A stretch of DNA of 64,000 nt, taken from the NCBI GenBank assembly GCA_035758845.1, contig DASTVZ010000178.1:80852-144851 (forward strand). The letters are read 5' to 3'. Positions 25,248 through 33,711 of this stretch are shown here, piece after piece. This DNA comes from JALZOC01 sp035758845. Lineage in GTDB: Bacteria > Acidobacteriota > Vicinamibacteria > Vicinamibacterales > 2-12-FULL-66-21. The stretch's first letter is position 1. Each line of letters begins with the position of its first letter. A model generated the notes under the pieces. It did no database searches and was not told where the DNA came from. It saw only the letters and a list, made by a program, of their open reading frames with translations. The position numbers and the translations under genes were made by a program.

Positions 25248-25464
25248 CCCAGCAATTCGTCGGGCTCCTCGGCTTACTGTTTTTGCCCGGTTATCGCAAA
25301 AACGTGGGCCGCGTTGGCATCGGTCGACTATCGACGTGAGCGGCCGGAGCCGGGCAGGGAACCAGACCCACCGGGAGGTGGCGCTGGGGGCGACCTCTTC
25401 AGGGCCCCCGGCTTGCAGTTCAGATTCGCGCAAGTCCGGAAGTCCTTGAGGGGGAGCACCCAGC
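25248..25464 (+). promoter_or_regulatory. Candidate structured 5' leader (riboswitch-like), class unknown
   Basis: The roughly 215-base leader can fold into a closed multi-stem structure. GGGCTCCTC (25262-25270) pairs with the ribosome-site region GAGGGGGAGCACCC (25448-25461) as a closing stem with a two-base bulge. Inside lie three stems: GTTTTTGC/GCAAAAAC (25279-25303); GGCCGC/GCGGCC (25307-25345) topped by GTCGA/TCGAC; and AGCCGGG/CCCGGCT (25348-25413) enclosing CCACC-GGGA-GGTGG (25368-25381). Pairing of the 5' end with the ribosome site suggests translational control. I could not match it to cyclic di-AMP, cyclic di-GMP, cobalamin or 6S RNA cores, so the class is left open. Confidence 0.42.
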
Positions 25465-27162
25465 ATGACGACTCGTACATGGTGGCCCGTTGCGACAACC
25501 GTAGTTTTTCTGGCAACCGCGTGCAGCTCGAACCCTAAGCCTAAGGCCCAGACACCGGCAGTCCCAGTACAGGTCAAGCCGTCGGCGCCTCCCGTCGCCG
25601 TTCCTCCTCCGCCGGACCCGATCGCCTCTCTGATCGCAACCTCCCAGTCTCATTTCGAGGCCGGCGAGCGGGAGCTGAATGTTGGACACCTGGAAAAGGC
25701 GCGGGCGGAGTTCGATCGTGCGGTCGATCTCCTTCTCGAGTCCCCGTACGGTGCGAGAACCGACGCGCGCCTGCGCGACCATTTCGATCGACTCGTCGAT
25801 CGGATCAACGCGTACGAAATTACGGCGCTCCGCCAGGGAGACGGGTTCGTTGAAAAGAAGGAAGAGCCAGCGTCGATCGATGCGGTGCTCGACATGGCGA
25901 CCGTGCCCAAGCCTGAAGCGGCCCCGCACACAACCGAGGCGGTTAAAGAAGACCTCGCGGCCACCGAGCACGACATTCCGATTCCGCAGAACTCACGCGT
26001 GCTCCAGTACGTCGAGCTGTTTCAGGGCCGGTTGCGCGACTTCATCCAGGATGGTCTGACCCGCGGCACACAGTACCTGCCGATGATTCAGAGGGTCTTC
26101 CGCGCCGAAGGGCTTCCACTCGATCTCGCGTACATCCCGATCATCGAAAGCGGCTTCAAACCGAACGCGGTGTCCAGAGCCAAGGCCAAGGGTCCATGGC
26201 AGTTCATGAAGGCGACCGCGCTCGAAAACGGCCTGCACCACGATTGGTACATCGATGAGCGGTCGGATCCGGAGAAAGCGACGGTCGCGGCCGCAAAGTA
26301 CCTGAAGACTCTGAACAAGATCTTCGACGGCGACTGGAATCTCGTGCTCGCCGCGTACAACGGTGGCCCCGGCCGCGTGCAGAGGGCGATGAAGCGCGCC
26401 GGCAAGGAAGACTTCTGGGAGCTGTCAAAGTCGACGAAGTACCTTCCTCGAGAGACGCGCGAATACGTGCCCCTGATTCTTGCCGCGATCATCGTGGCGA
26501 AGAACCCCGTGCAGTATGGGTTCGACATCGTGGCAAGCGACCCGGTATCGTACGACAAGGTGGTCGTTCCGCGCGCGATCGATCTCCGGCGGGTCGCCGA
26601 GTGGACCGGCTCGTCGATCGACGAGATTCAAGCGCTGAATCCGCAGCTTCGACGTTGGACAACGCCGGTCAAGTATCCGACGTTCGAACTGAAAGTACCC
26701 GAAGGCACCGGCGACAAATTCGAGGCGCGCCTGGCGGATGCGACACCGGCCGACTTCAACGCGCTGAAGTGGTACACGGTCAAGAGCGGCGACACGCTGT
26801 CGACCATTGCACGCAAGCTTGGCGTCAGCCGCACCGATCTTGCTGAAGCGAATGGTCTGTCGGTGAAGTCGCGGGTCCGTGGTGGGCAAGACTTGATCAT
26901 CCCTCGCGCACCGGCGACGCTGCTGGCGTCGCGCACCGAACGAACCGCGCCTGTCGAACTGGCTTCGCGGCCAGTAAGTGGCACGGCAACAATCACGGAT
27001 GCGCCGTCGCACAGCCGGACGATCGTGTATAAGGTCAAGCGGGGCGACACGCTGTCTTCGATCGCTGACCTGTTCGACACCTCCGTCGCCAAGCTCAAAA
27101 GCTGGAACCAGCTTCGTGGCAACTCGCTGGCAATCGGTACGCGTTTGAAGATTGTCCGGTAG
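25465..27162 (+). CDS. Lytic transglycosylase lipoprotein with SLT and two LysM domains (MltD-like)
   Basis: Membrane-bound murein lytic transglycosylase, 565 residues. Lipobox LATAC puts the lipidated Cys near 20, followed by a Pro-rich tether. A helical region (about 55-140) precedes the SLT domain (about 195-330) with catalytic Glu in PIIESGFKPNAVS, KGPWQFMKATA and LAAYNGGPGRVQRA. Two LysM modules for peptidoglycan binding follow, KWYTVKSGDTLSTIARKLG (about 433) and IVYKVKRGDTLSSIADLF (about 519). The ribosome site GGGGGAG lies upstream of ATG 25465 and may be masked by the leader structure. It is not obviously tied to the microcompartment genes just before. Confidence 0.92.
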   Translation: MTTRTWWPVATTVVFLATACSSNPKPKAQTPAVPVQVKPSAPPVAVPPPPDPIASLIATSQSHFEAGERELNVGHLEKARAEFDRAVDLLLESPYGARTDARLRDHFDRLVDRINAYEITALRQGDGFVEKKEEPASIDAVLDMATVPKPEAAPHTTEAVKEDLAATEHDIPIPQNSRVLQYVELFQGRLRDFIQDGLTRGTQYLPMIQRVFRAEGLPLDLAYIPIIESGFKPNAVSRAKAKGPWQFMKATALENGLHHDWYIDERSDPEKATVAAAKYLKTLNKIFDGDWNLVLAAYNGGPGRVQRAMKRAGKEDFWELSKSTKYLPRETREYVPLILAAIIVAKNPVQYGFDIVASDPVSYDKVVVPRAIDLRRVAEWTGSSIDEIQALNPQLRRWTTPVKYPTFELKVPEGTGDKFEARLADATPADFNALKWYTVKSGDTLSTIARKLGVSRTDLAEANGLSVKSRVRGGQDLIIPRAPATLLASRTERTAPVELASRPVSGTATITDAPSHSRTIVYKVKRGDTLSSIADLFDTSVAKLKSWNQLRGNSLAIGTRLKIVR

Positions 27163-27180
27163 AGCGCTGTAATTCGGGTC

Positions 27181-27225
27181 GCGGTTTCTGCGATTCGGCG
27201 CGTGCGAGCGCACCGCAGAAACCGC
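27181..27225. repeat. Perfect 12-base-pair stem-loop
   Basis: GCGGTTTCTGCG (27181-27192) and CGCAGAAACCGC (27214-27225) are perfect complements around a 21-base loop that itself contains GTGC/GCAC. It lies between the lytic transglycosylase and the ComM-like gene, both on the plus strand. It may end the first transcript, although no T-run follows. Confidence 0.6.
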
Positions 27226-27295
27226 AATCCTTCACCCATCTCCCGCAAAATCTCCAATAAGTCCACCCGTCGTCCGGCTTGCATCACGACAATCG

Positions 27296-28801
27296 GTGCT
27301 TGCGTGCGTTCGGACGGCTGCCGTGTTCGGCATCGAAGCGTCCACCGTGGACGTGGAAGTGGACGTGTCGTTCGGCCTTCCCGGCTTTACGATGGTCGGC
27401 CTTCCGGATCCATCCGTGCGCGAGAGTCGCGATCGCGTCCGCAGCGCGATTCGAAATTCCGGTTTCGAATTCCCTGAACATCGCGTCACCGTAAACCTTG
27501 CACCGGCAGACATCCGAAAGGCCGGCTCCTCATTCGATCTGCCGATTGCCCTCGGCATATTGGCGGCCAGCGGTGTCCTGAGTCGACGTCACGTCGACGA
27601 TGTGTTGCTGCTCGGAGAACTGTCTCTCGACGGCGGGATTCATTCGGCGCGGGGCGTGCTTCCGATTGCCGCTGCGGCGCGTCGGCAGCGCTTCAATGGC
27701 CTCCTGCTGCCGCGCCCGAACCGTGCCGAAGCGGCCGTTGTCGAGGGGCTCCAGTTGTATGCAGTCCGGTCGCTCCACGAAGCCGTCGGCGCGCTGAACG
27801 ATCCGGCGGCGTTTCGCGCACGAGTCGACACTGACAGTGATCGGCCTCTTCCACCCTCAGCGAGGCACGATGGCGACTTCGCCGACGTCCAGGGGCAGGC
27901 GCTTGCTCGTCGCGCGCTGGAGATCGCGGCAGCAGGCGGACACAACACACTGATGATCGGTCCGCCTGGGTCGGGCAAGACGATGATGGCGCGCCGCGTC
28001 GCTGGAGTCCTTCCCGCACTCGTGTTCGATGAAGCACTGGAGGTGACGTCGATCCATTCGGTCGCCGGGCTGGTCGGTGCCGGACATGGACTCATGACCG
28101 AGCGCCCCTTTCGCGCACCGCACCACACGATCTCAGACGTTGCGCTGGTTGGCGGCGGACAGAATCCCCGTCCGGGCGAAATCAGTCTCGCGCATCACGG
28201 CGTGCTCTTTCTCGACGAAATGGCGGAGTTCAACCGGAGTGTCCTCGAAGTGTTGCGACAACCTCTCGAGGAGGGTTGCGTTCGAATCGCTCGCGCTGTG
28301 CGGACGGTTTCCTTTCCCGCTCGCTTCATGTTGATTGGCGCGATGAATCCCTGTCCGTGCGGATTTCACGGCGACGAGTCACGACCATGCCGTTGTACGC
28401 CGCTGCAGATCGGTCGCTACGCCTCGCGGTTGTCCGGTCCACTCCGCGATCGCATGGACCTGACCGTTGCGGTCGCCGCGCTGCCGGCGCGCGAACTCTC
28501 GGCTGCCGCGGCCAGCGAATCGTCGGCCGCGATTCGCGCCCGTGTCGAGGCTGCGCGACGCTGCCAGATGTCGCGTGATGGAACGCTCAACGCGCGGCTG
28601 CAAGGCCGTCTGCTGCGGACACGAACACCACTCGATCGAGAAGCGCGACGGATCTTCGAAACGGCATTGACGCGCCTGGCGCTGACCGCGCGCGGACACG
28701 ATCGGGTATTACGAGTCGCGCGAACGATCGCGGATCTCGAGGGTGGTGATGGAATTCAGGCACACCACGTCGGTGAGGCACTTCAGTTCCGTGGTGAATG
28801 A
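27296..28801 (+). CDS. YifB/ComM-family AAA+ ATPase (Mg-chelatase-like)
   Basis: AAA+ protein of the YifB/ComM family, 501 residues. ComM is a hexameric helicase that aids branch migration during natural transformation. The N-terminal ChlI-like domain (about 1-185) shows VDVSFGLPGFTMVGLPD and RVTVNLAPADIRKAGSSFDLPIA. The ATPase domain has Walker A GPPGSGKTMMA (about 222), Walker B GVLFLDEM, and a four-Cys zinc finger MNPCPCGFHGDESRPCRC. The start is GTG. It is convergent with the TPR lipoprotein gene, with only 10 bases between stops. Confidence 0.93.
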   Translation: MLACVRTAAVFGIEASTVDVEVDVSFGLPGFTMVGLPDPSVRESRDRVRSAIRNSGFEFPEHRVTVNLAPADIRKAGSSFDLPIALGILAASGVLSRRHVDDVLLLGELSLDGGIHSARGVLPIAAAARRQRFNGLLLPRPNRAEAAVVEGLQLYAVRSLHEAVGALNDPAAFRARVDTDSDRPLPPSARHDGDFADVQGQALARRALEIAAAGGHNTLMIGPPGSGKTMMARRVAGVLPALVFDEALEVTSIHSVAGLVGAGHGLMTERPFRAPHHTISDVALVGGGQNPRPGEISLAHHGVLFLDEMAEFNRSVLEVLRQPLEEGCVRIARAVRTVSFPARFMLIGAMNPCPCGFHGDESRPCRCTPLQIGRYASRLSGPLRDRMDLTVAVAALPARELSAAAASESSAAIRARVEAARRCQMSRDGTLNARLQGRLLRTRTPLDREARRIFETALTRLALTARGHDRVLRVARTIADLEGGDGIQAHHVGEALQFRGE

Positions 28802-28811
28802 ATAATGCGTT

Positions 28812-31076
28812 CTACTTGGTCTCTTCGAGCGCCTTTCGCGCGTCATCGGCCCCGTTGAAGTCAGATTTCAACGCCAGTGCCCGCTTCAGCGCAGCACGCC
28901 CCTCGGCGTCGTTTCCCCGTTTCAACTGCGCAAGACCAAGATGGTATTGGTATACGGGATTGTTGGGCGACTTGTTTGCCGCGCGCTCGAAGGCACCGAT
29001 TGCGTGCTGCAGGAGTCCCTTGCGGTAGTAGATCCAGCCGAGCGTATCTTCCGACTCTGGGCGCTTGAGTTGCGCCTGCGCAACCGTCGCCAGTTTCAGC
29101 GCTTCTTCGAGGCGGTCGTCTTCGGCGTAGATCCACGCGAGATTGTTGGCCGCAACGCCGGCGTTCGGATCCAGACCGAGGGCTCGCTGGTACTGCTGCT
29201 GCGCGCCGTCGCGATCCCCACGCGCTTCGTGAATCATTCCCACGAGAGTCAACGCTCCGGCTGGCGCCGGCGACCGAGCTGCCAGCGCCTGATACTCCGA
29301 AAGAGCCCGATCCATCTGACCGTTCGCCATTGCAATTCGTCCGAGCAGATCGTACGCATCCAGCTGCGAGGGATCTGCGGTGACGACGTTGCGCAGCGTC
29401 TGCTCGGCTTCCGCCTTCTGACCAGCCGCCAATGCCACACGCGCCGAGAGGATCTTCAATCGCGGATCGTCGGGCGATTGCTGCTGTCGTGCGGCGACAC
29501 GCGCCCGCGCCGCAGCGACGTTCCGCTGTGCAATATCGACGGTGACGAGCCCGACGAGCGGGTCATACGCGTCAGGCGCAAGGCGAGCCGCGTCTTCGAA
29601 CGACTTCTGCGCTGAGGGCAGCTGATTGCTCTGAAGCGCCAGCCATCCACGTTCAACATGGAGAGGAGCCGCGTTGGGATTACGCGATATCCGCGACGTC
29701 AACTCCCGTTCTGCGCGCGAGAGGTTCCCTTGGGCACGAAGGCTGCGCGACATCAGCACGGCGGCATCGAGATCATCCGGGCGTTGACGCGAAACCTCTT
29801 CCGCTGATTCGAGCGCCTGGGCGGTTTCGCCGCGGGCGAGGTGAAGGCGCGCCAGCTGCAGGCGCGCGACTGCGGCGCGAGGATTGAGCTTGAGAACATT
29901 CTGGAAGGCCGCCTCTGCCGCGCTCGGATCGTTTCGAGCGACCGCCGTCAACCCGAGTGTGTACTGCGCGGCAACGGAGCCGGCGGCGAACTTCACCGCT
30001 TCCTGTGCCTCCTTGGCAGCCTCGTCAGGTTTGTTGTCCATGAGAAGCATGCGCGACTTGGCGATCCGGGCTTCCGCAAACTTCGGGCTTTCCTGAATGG
30101 CTCGATCGACGATCTTGTATGCCTCGGGTTTGTGTCCAACCGAATATTCGATCGCCGCAATTCGCAGGGTCGCGGCGCGCGCGTCGGTCTTTTCCGATCC
30201 GGACTCGACCGCACGCAATATCGCCACGGCCTTGTCGCGATCTCCGACACCCGTGTAATAGTCGCCGAGCGCCAGTTGGCCGCCGGGTTCGCCGGCGAGG
30301 GCCTTGAAGTGCGGCTCCGCCTCGGCGATGCGACGGGTCGAGAGATATAGAAGCGCGAGCGTGCGATGGATGTCGCTATTGTTGCTGTCGATGGTGAGCG
30401 CAGTCTGTAGCGTCCGTTCAGTGGCACTCGTGTCGCCACTTGCCCACTGAAAATTGGCCAGCGCAAGGCGCGCGTCAACGGAACGCGGCGCGAGATCGAC
30501 AGCCTTCTGAAAGGCCGCGGCGGCCTCGGCACGAGTACCGGCGCGGAACTGCACCGCCCCCAGAGCGGTCCACGCCGGCGCGTACGACGGATCGAGACTG
30601 ATCGCCTGCTCGATCTGCTTGATCGCCTTGTCGATTTGGTTCAATCCCGCCAGTGCGTTCCCGAGAAGAATGTTCGCCGCGGCACTCTCCGGCGTCGCTG
30701 TCAACGCGAGGTCGGCGCGATCTCGTGCGGCCTCGAATTCGCCGGCGGCAAGGAGCAGCGTGCCGGCCTTGACCTGCGCGTCGGTGTTCGACACGTCGAG
30801 ATCGCCGGTGCGCGCGTACTCCCGATAGGCGTTGATGGCATCGCCTTGCAGCTCGTACGCCTTGGCAAGTTTGTAGTGCGCTTCGGCCCACTCGGGTCTC
30901 GCCTGCACAGCCCGCTTGTATTCGATCAGGCCACGGTTGGTTTCGTGCTTCGCCATGTACGCGTCGCCGCGAGCGACGTACGTCTGGGCTTTCGCTTTGG
31001 GATCGCGCGTGCACGCGCCAACCCACAGCAACACGATTGCGACGATACACGCCAAGGCCTTCGCAAGCTGTCTCAT
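28812..31076 (-). CDS. TPR-repeat lipoprotein of the exosortase system (PrsT-like)
   Basis: Exported lipoprotein of 754 residues made almost wholly of TPR units. The lipobox is WVGAC (Cys about 22). At least 15 34-residue repeats can be traced, for example the units containing AEAHYKLAKAYELQGD and YAPAWTALGAVQFRAG. It resembles PrsT, the large TPR protein found in PEP-CTERM/exosortase loci, usually linked to exopolysaccharide assembly. Its ATG overlaps the EpsI stop, so it is translated from the exosortase operon. The exact function of the PrsT group is not known. Confidence 0.82.
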   Translation of the reverse strand: MRQLAKALACIVAIVLLWVGACTRDPKAKAQTYVARGDAYMAKHETNRGLIEYKRAVQARPEWAEAHYKLAKAYELQGDAINAYREYARTGDLDVSNTDAQVKAGTLLLAAGEFEAARDRADLALTATPESAAANILLGNALAGLNQIDKAIKQIEQAISLDPSYAPAWTALGAVQFRAGTRAEAAAAFQKAVDLAPRSVDARLALANFQWASGDTSATERTLQTALTIDSNNSDIHRTLALLYLSTRRIAEAEPHFKALAGEPGGQLALGDYYTGVGDRDKAVAILRAVESGSEKTDARAATLRIAAIEYSVGHKPEAYKIVDRAIQESPKFAEARIAKSRMLLMDNKPDEAAKEAQEAVKFAAGSVAAQYTLGLTAVARNDPSAAEAAFQNVLKLNPRAAVARLQLARLHLARGETAQALESAEEVSRQRPDDLDAAVLMSRSLRAQGNLSRAERELTSRISRNPNAAPLHVERGWLALQSNQLPSAQKSFEDAARLAPDAYDPLVGLVTVDIAQRNVAAARARVAARQQQSPDDPRLKILSARVALAAGQKAEAEQTLRNVVTADPSQLDAYDLLGRIAMANGQMDRALSEYQALAARSPAPAGALTLVGMIHEARGDRDGAQQQYQRALGLDPNAGVAANNLAWIYAEDDRLEEALKLATVAQAQLKRPESEDTLGWIYYRKGLLQHAIGAFERAANKSPNNPVYQYHLGLAQLKRGNDAEGRAALKRALALKSDFNGADDARKALEETK

Positions 31077-31699
31077 GGCAAATGCCTGTCGAGATGTGGG
31101 AAAAGGGCGGTCGCGAAGCCAGACACTGTCGTCTGCGCCGCACCGGCCGTCGTCGTAACAGGAGCGATCAAGCGCACCAGCCCACCGTTGGAGCGATGAA
31201 TCCGCGCCGCATCAAGCATGAGAAGTGCCTTGTTCGTGTACTCGTTTGCAACCACGCGTCCCCGTCCTTGATACCAGTACAGAACAATCTGGCGATCGAG
31301 TCCTTTCTGGATCAGGAACCGATTCACGCGCACGCTGCGCTCGCCGAATCGGAGGTCGGCTACGCCGGTTTCAACCGGCTGCCACCCAGCGCCGGGCAGG
31401 CAGTTTTGAGGTGAATGAATGGTGTCGCCCTGACGCTGGGATGCGTAGTAACCGACGTAGAGGCCGACAGGGCTTCCGGCGGCGTTGACGTACTCGCGAT
31501 TGACGTAGTCGTCGACACCCAACTGCCCCAACACGTCGTCTGCGAGCGGCGGCGCGTCGTGCCCAATCCACTCCTCCACCGCGAGCGGCAATGCTGACAG
31601 CGGCTCCCGGGAAACGGGCGTTTCAGCGGAGACGGCGTGAGCGCTGTAGAAGCGAGCGGCGACCAGGAGCGCGACAACAATGGCAGCCCGACGAACCAT
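31073..31699 (-). CDS. EpsI-family exosortase-associated protein
   Basis: Exosortase-associated protein of the EpsI (DUF3485) family, 208 residues. One N-terminal hydrophobic segment (about 5-22) anchors or exports it. The family motif HSPQNCLPGAGW (about 105-116) contains the conserved Cys, followed by VNRFLIQKGLDRQIVLYWYQGRGRVVANEY. I chose ATG 31699, which overlaps the exosortase stop (ATGA); the longer reading to 31816 would run inside the exosortase gene. EpsI proteins occur with or fused to exosortases and are thought to help in polysaccharide export or modification. Confidence 0.9.
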   Translation of the reverse strand: MVRRAAIVVALLVAARFYSAHAVSAETPVSREPLSALPLAVEEWIGHDAPPLADDVLGQLGVDDYVNREYVNAAGSPVGLYVGYYASQRQGDTIHSPQNCLPGAGWQPVETGVADLRFGERSVRVNRFLIQKGLDRQIVLYWYQGRGRVVANEYTNKALLMLDAARIHRSNGGLVRLIAPVTTTAGAAQTTVSGFATALFPHLDRHLP

Positions 31700-32586
31700 C
31701 ACGCTTCCACCTGGCGAGGGCGAACTCCTGACGCAGCGGACGAATCGGCGGGCATTACTGCGAGTGCGCGTTGCACCGCGACCAGGCCGATAAAGGCGAC
31801 AACGAAGAGTACCCACCCCGAGAACGTGTGAAGAAACCCTTCGGCTGCCGCCGGGCTGACCAGTTCAGACGCGAGGCCGGTCCCTGCCACGCGGGCTGCA
31901 TTGGCCAGGATGGCGATGGGTATCGCGGCAAGCGCGATCAGCATCCGGCGGCCAATCCTGGGTTCGGTGAAGTGGCCGAGCACGATCGCGAGCATGACGA
32001 GCGACACAAGCGATCGGATGCCGCTGCATGCTTCAGCGACTTCGAGAGTCCGGCTTGGCAACTGCAGCACATTCCCTTCGCGAAGTACCGGTATGCCGGC
32101 CAGGTTGATGACTGCTTCACCGGCGCGTGATGCCAGCAACTGCAATGGAAAAGCAATCTGATTAAAAACAATCGTGGGAAGCGGAATCATCAAAAGGAGA
32201 AAAGCAATGGGGAAGGCCAACCTCCGGAAATGCTGCCATCCCCAGACGTACAGCACGACACCTGCAATGACACCGATGAGGGAAATGCGTGTGAGAAAGA
32301 GCTCAGCACCGAGGAGGCCGCCGAGTAAAATGGCGAGACTGACCGTGATCAGAATCAGTCCGATGATGCTGGGCTGACGACGGGCCGCCTTCAGCGCATC
32401 GCGCCGCTCCCAGCAGAAGTACAGCGCCAGCGGGACAACGAAGAATCCATGAGAGTAGTTGTCGTCGCTCGCCCATTGCCTAGCGAGCGACGACACGATC
32501 CCCGCATACATCCACAAGATGGCTCCGGTTAGCACGCACGCCACCGCGATTTCGCGACTGCGATGCGCTGTCACAGAAGCCTCCAC
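31699..32586 (-). CDS. Exosortase
   Basis: Integral membrane transpeptidase-like protein that recognises PEP-CTERM tails, 295 residues with about eight transmembrane helices. The proposed catalytic triad is visible: Cys in EACSGIRSL (about 188), Arg in ANAARVAGTG (about 231), and His in FLHTFSGWVLF (about 253). The start is GTG, three bases after the stop of the PEP-CTERM substrate gene. Downstream EpsI and PrsT-like genes complete a compact sorting operon. Length and motifs fit the XrtA type; the exact subtype is not assigned. Confidence 0.93.
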   Translation of the reverse strand: MEASVTAHRSREIAVACVLTGAILWMYAGIVSSLARQWASDDNYSHGFFVVPLALYFCWERRDALKAARRQPSIIGLILITVSLAILLGGLLGAELFLTRISLIGVIAGVVLYVWGWQHFRRLAFPIAFLLLMIPLPTIVFNQIAFPLQLLASRAGEAVINLAGIPVLREGNVLQLPSRTLEVAEACSGIRSLVSLVMLAIVLGHFTEPRIGRRMLIALAAIPIAILANAARVAGTGLASELVSPAAAEGFLHTFSGWVLFVVAFIGLVAVQRALAVMPADSSAASGVRPRQVEA

Positions 32587-32589
32587 CAG

Positions 32590-33249
32590 CTAACGGTTCG
32601 CGGCTCGACGGCGACGATACGCTGCGAGTCCGGCGAGGCCGGTGCCAAGCAGAAACATCGAAGCCGGTTCGGGTGTCGGACTCCCGTTCGAATTCAGGCG
32701 AAGCAGAAATCCATTGCTCCCGTAGTTGCGCAACCCGAATGTCACGCGCACCATTCCCGATCCGAGGCCTGCGAACGTCAGGATGTCCGCCATGTTCGTT
32801 TTCTCGTCGGCAATCACCGTTGCCGATCCTCCGGCAAAGATGGCGCTGCGCGTGAGGGCCGAATCCTGGGCGAAACTGAGGCCATCGACGTTGTTTGACG
32901 TCGAGTAGCCCGACTGAACGTACGCCGGCTGGCTTTTCGGGTCCATCGCATCATTGCCGTCCGAGACAGGATCGAGCAACTCAGCGCGGAGGGTGTCCCA
33001 ACCAGGGGTTCCCGAGATGACCAGCGACACGACATAGTTCGCGCCTACCTTGAGACCGTCGATGAGGTAGGTTCCGACCGATCCAGCCGGCACCACGATC
33101 GTTCCCAGATCGATCGCGAGTGCGTGCACGGCGGTTGAACCGCCGCTAAACCCGCCGGAGGTCGATTGCAGGTCAATCGCAATCGATTCGGCGCGCGCTG
33201 TGGCGGGCAGAAGCGCGCCAAACGCGAGAAGTACCCACAGTCGTTTCAT
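32590..33249 (-). CDS. PEP-CTERM sorting-domain protein
   Basis: Exported exosortase substrate, 219 residues. An N-terminal signal peptide ends near TARA (about 20). The mature part is beta-rich and contains NYVVSLVISGTPGWDTLRAELLDP. The C-terminal sorting tail is textbook: TPEPASMFLLGTGLAGLAAY followed by RRRRAANR. Exosortase should remove or exchange this tail. Its position just before the exosortase gene makes it the dedicated substrate of the operon. Function of the mature domain is unknown; it is not a recognised enzyme. Confidence 0.92.
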   Translation of the reverse strand: MKRLWVLLAFGALLPATARAESIAIDLQSTSGGFSGGSTAVHALAIDLGTIVVPAGSVGTYLIDGLKVGANYVVSLVISGTPGWDTLRAELLDPVSDGNDAMDPKSQPAYVQSGYSTSNNVDGLSFAQDSALTRSAIFAGGSATVIADEKTNMADILTFAGLGSGMVRVTFGLRNYGSNGFLLRLNSNGSPTPEPASMFLLGTGLAGLAAYRRRRAANR

Positions 33250-33330
33250 AGATTGCCCGCCTCCTCAGCTTGCAAATGCAGGGTGCCTTCTTCCGGACCC
33301 CAATGAAGCGGACGGGACGGCCCGCCCGCC

Positions 33331-33354
33331 CGCGCCCCCTCCGGCGAAGGCGCG
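33331..33354. repeat. Short GC hairpin between PEP-CTERM genes
   Basis: CGCGCC (33331-33336) and GGCGCG (33349-33354) can pair in the gap between the small and the large PEP-CTERM genes on the minus strand. The rest of the gap is GC-rich with no gene. It may be a partial terminator or processing stem. Confidence 0.3.
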
Positions 33355-33364
33355 TTTCAGTGAT

Positions 33365-33559
33365 TCAGAGTGTCGAGCGCCGCAAGGCGGCCGCAAGACC
33401 AATCAAGGCGCTGCCCGATAGCAGCAGACAAATCGGCTCGTCAGCCCGCGACGTGTGGGCGACGACCGACGCCATGCCGGCTACCATATCCACACGACCG
33501 TACGCCGCCGCGCTTGCGGCGGCGAGGAGAACGAGCATCATCACGACGAATACCTTCAT
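33365..33559 (-). CDS. Miniature PEP-CTERM-like protein (64 residues)
   Basis: Very small exported protein. From ATG 33559 it reads a signal peptide (MKVFVVMMLVLLAAASAAA), a stretch of only about 22 residues, and a C-terminal tail DEPICLLLSGSALIGLAAALRRS that follows the PEP-CTERM plan: Glu-Pro, a hydrophobic helix, then an Arg pair. The Pro-Glu-Pro core is reduced to Glu-Pro, so recognition by exosortase is an inference. It is the first gene of the minus-strand exosortase run, 115 bases before the larger PEP-CTERM gene. An upstream ATG at 33592 in frame is less likely because it buries the signal peptide. Confidence 0.6.
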   Translation of the reverse strand: MKVFVVMMLVLLAAASAAAYGRVDMVAGMASVVAHTSRADEPICLLLSGSALIGLAAALRRSTL

Positions 33560-33711
33560 GTTCCAACCCATTGCCAATCTTTCCAACGCCACTTCGTACT
33601 TGGGCCCGTTATCAGCGGCGCGATTTCACCCGTGCAAGGAATCGACCAGACACTGGGGACTCTGAGAATGGACGAGCTGGCTTCCCTTTTCGTGTCAGGT
33701 ACTTCCTTCCA

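Noticed and set aside
25248..25464. Cyclic di-AMP (ydaO-type), cyclic di-GMP or cobalamin riboswitch, 6S RNA, or SRP RNA
   Set aside because: None of the conserved cores could be aligned (for example no GGGGTGAATC or CAGCTAAC for ydaO, no GCCACTG for cobalamin, no GGAAGGAAGCAGC for SRP). A CCACC-GGGA-GGTGG stem alone is only a weak echo of 6S RNA.
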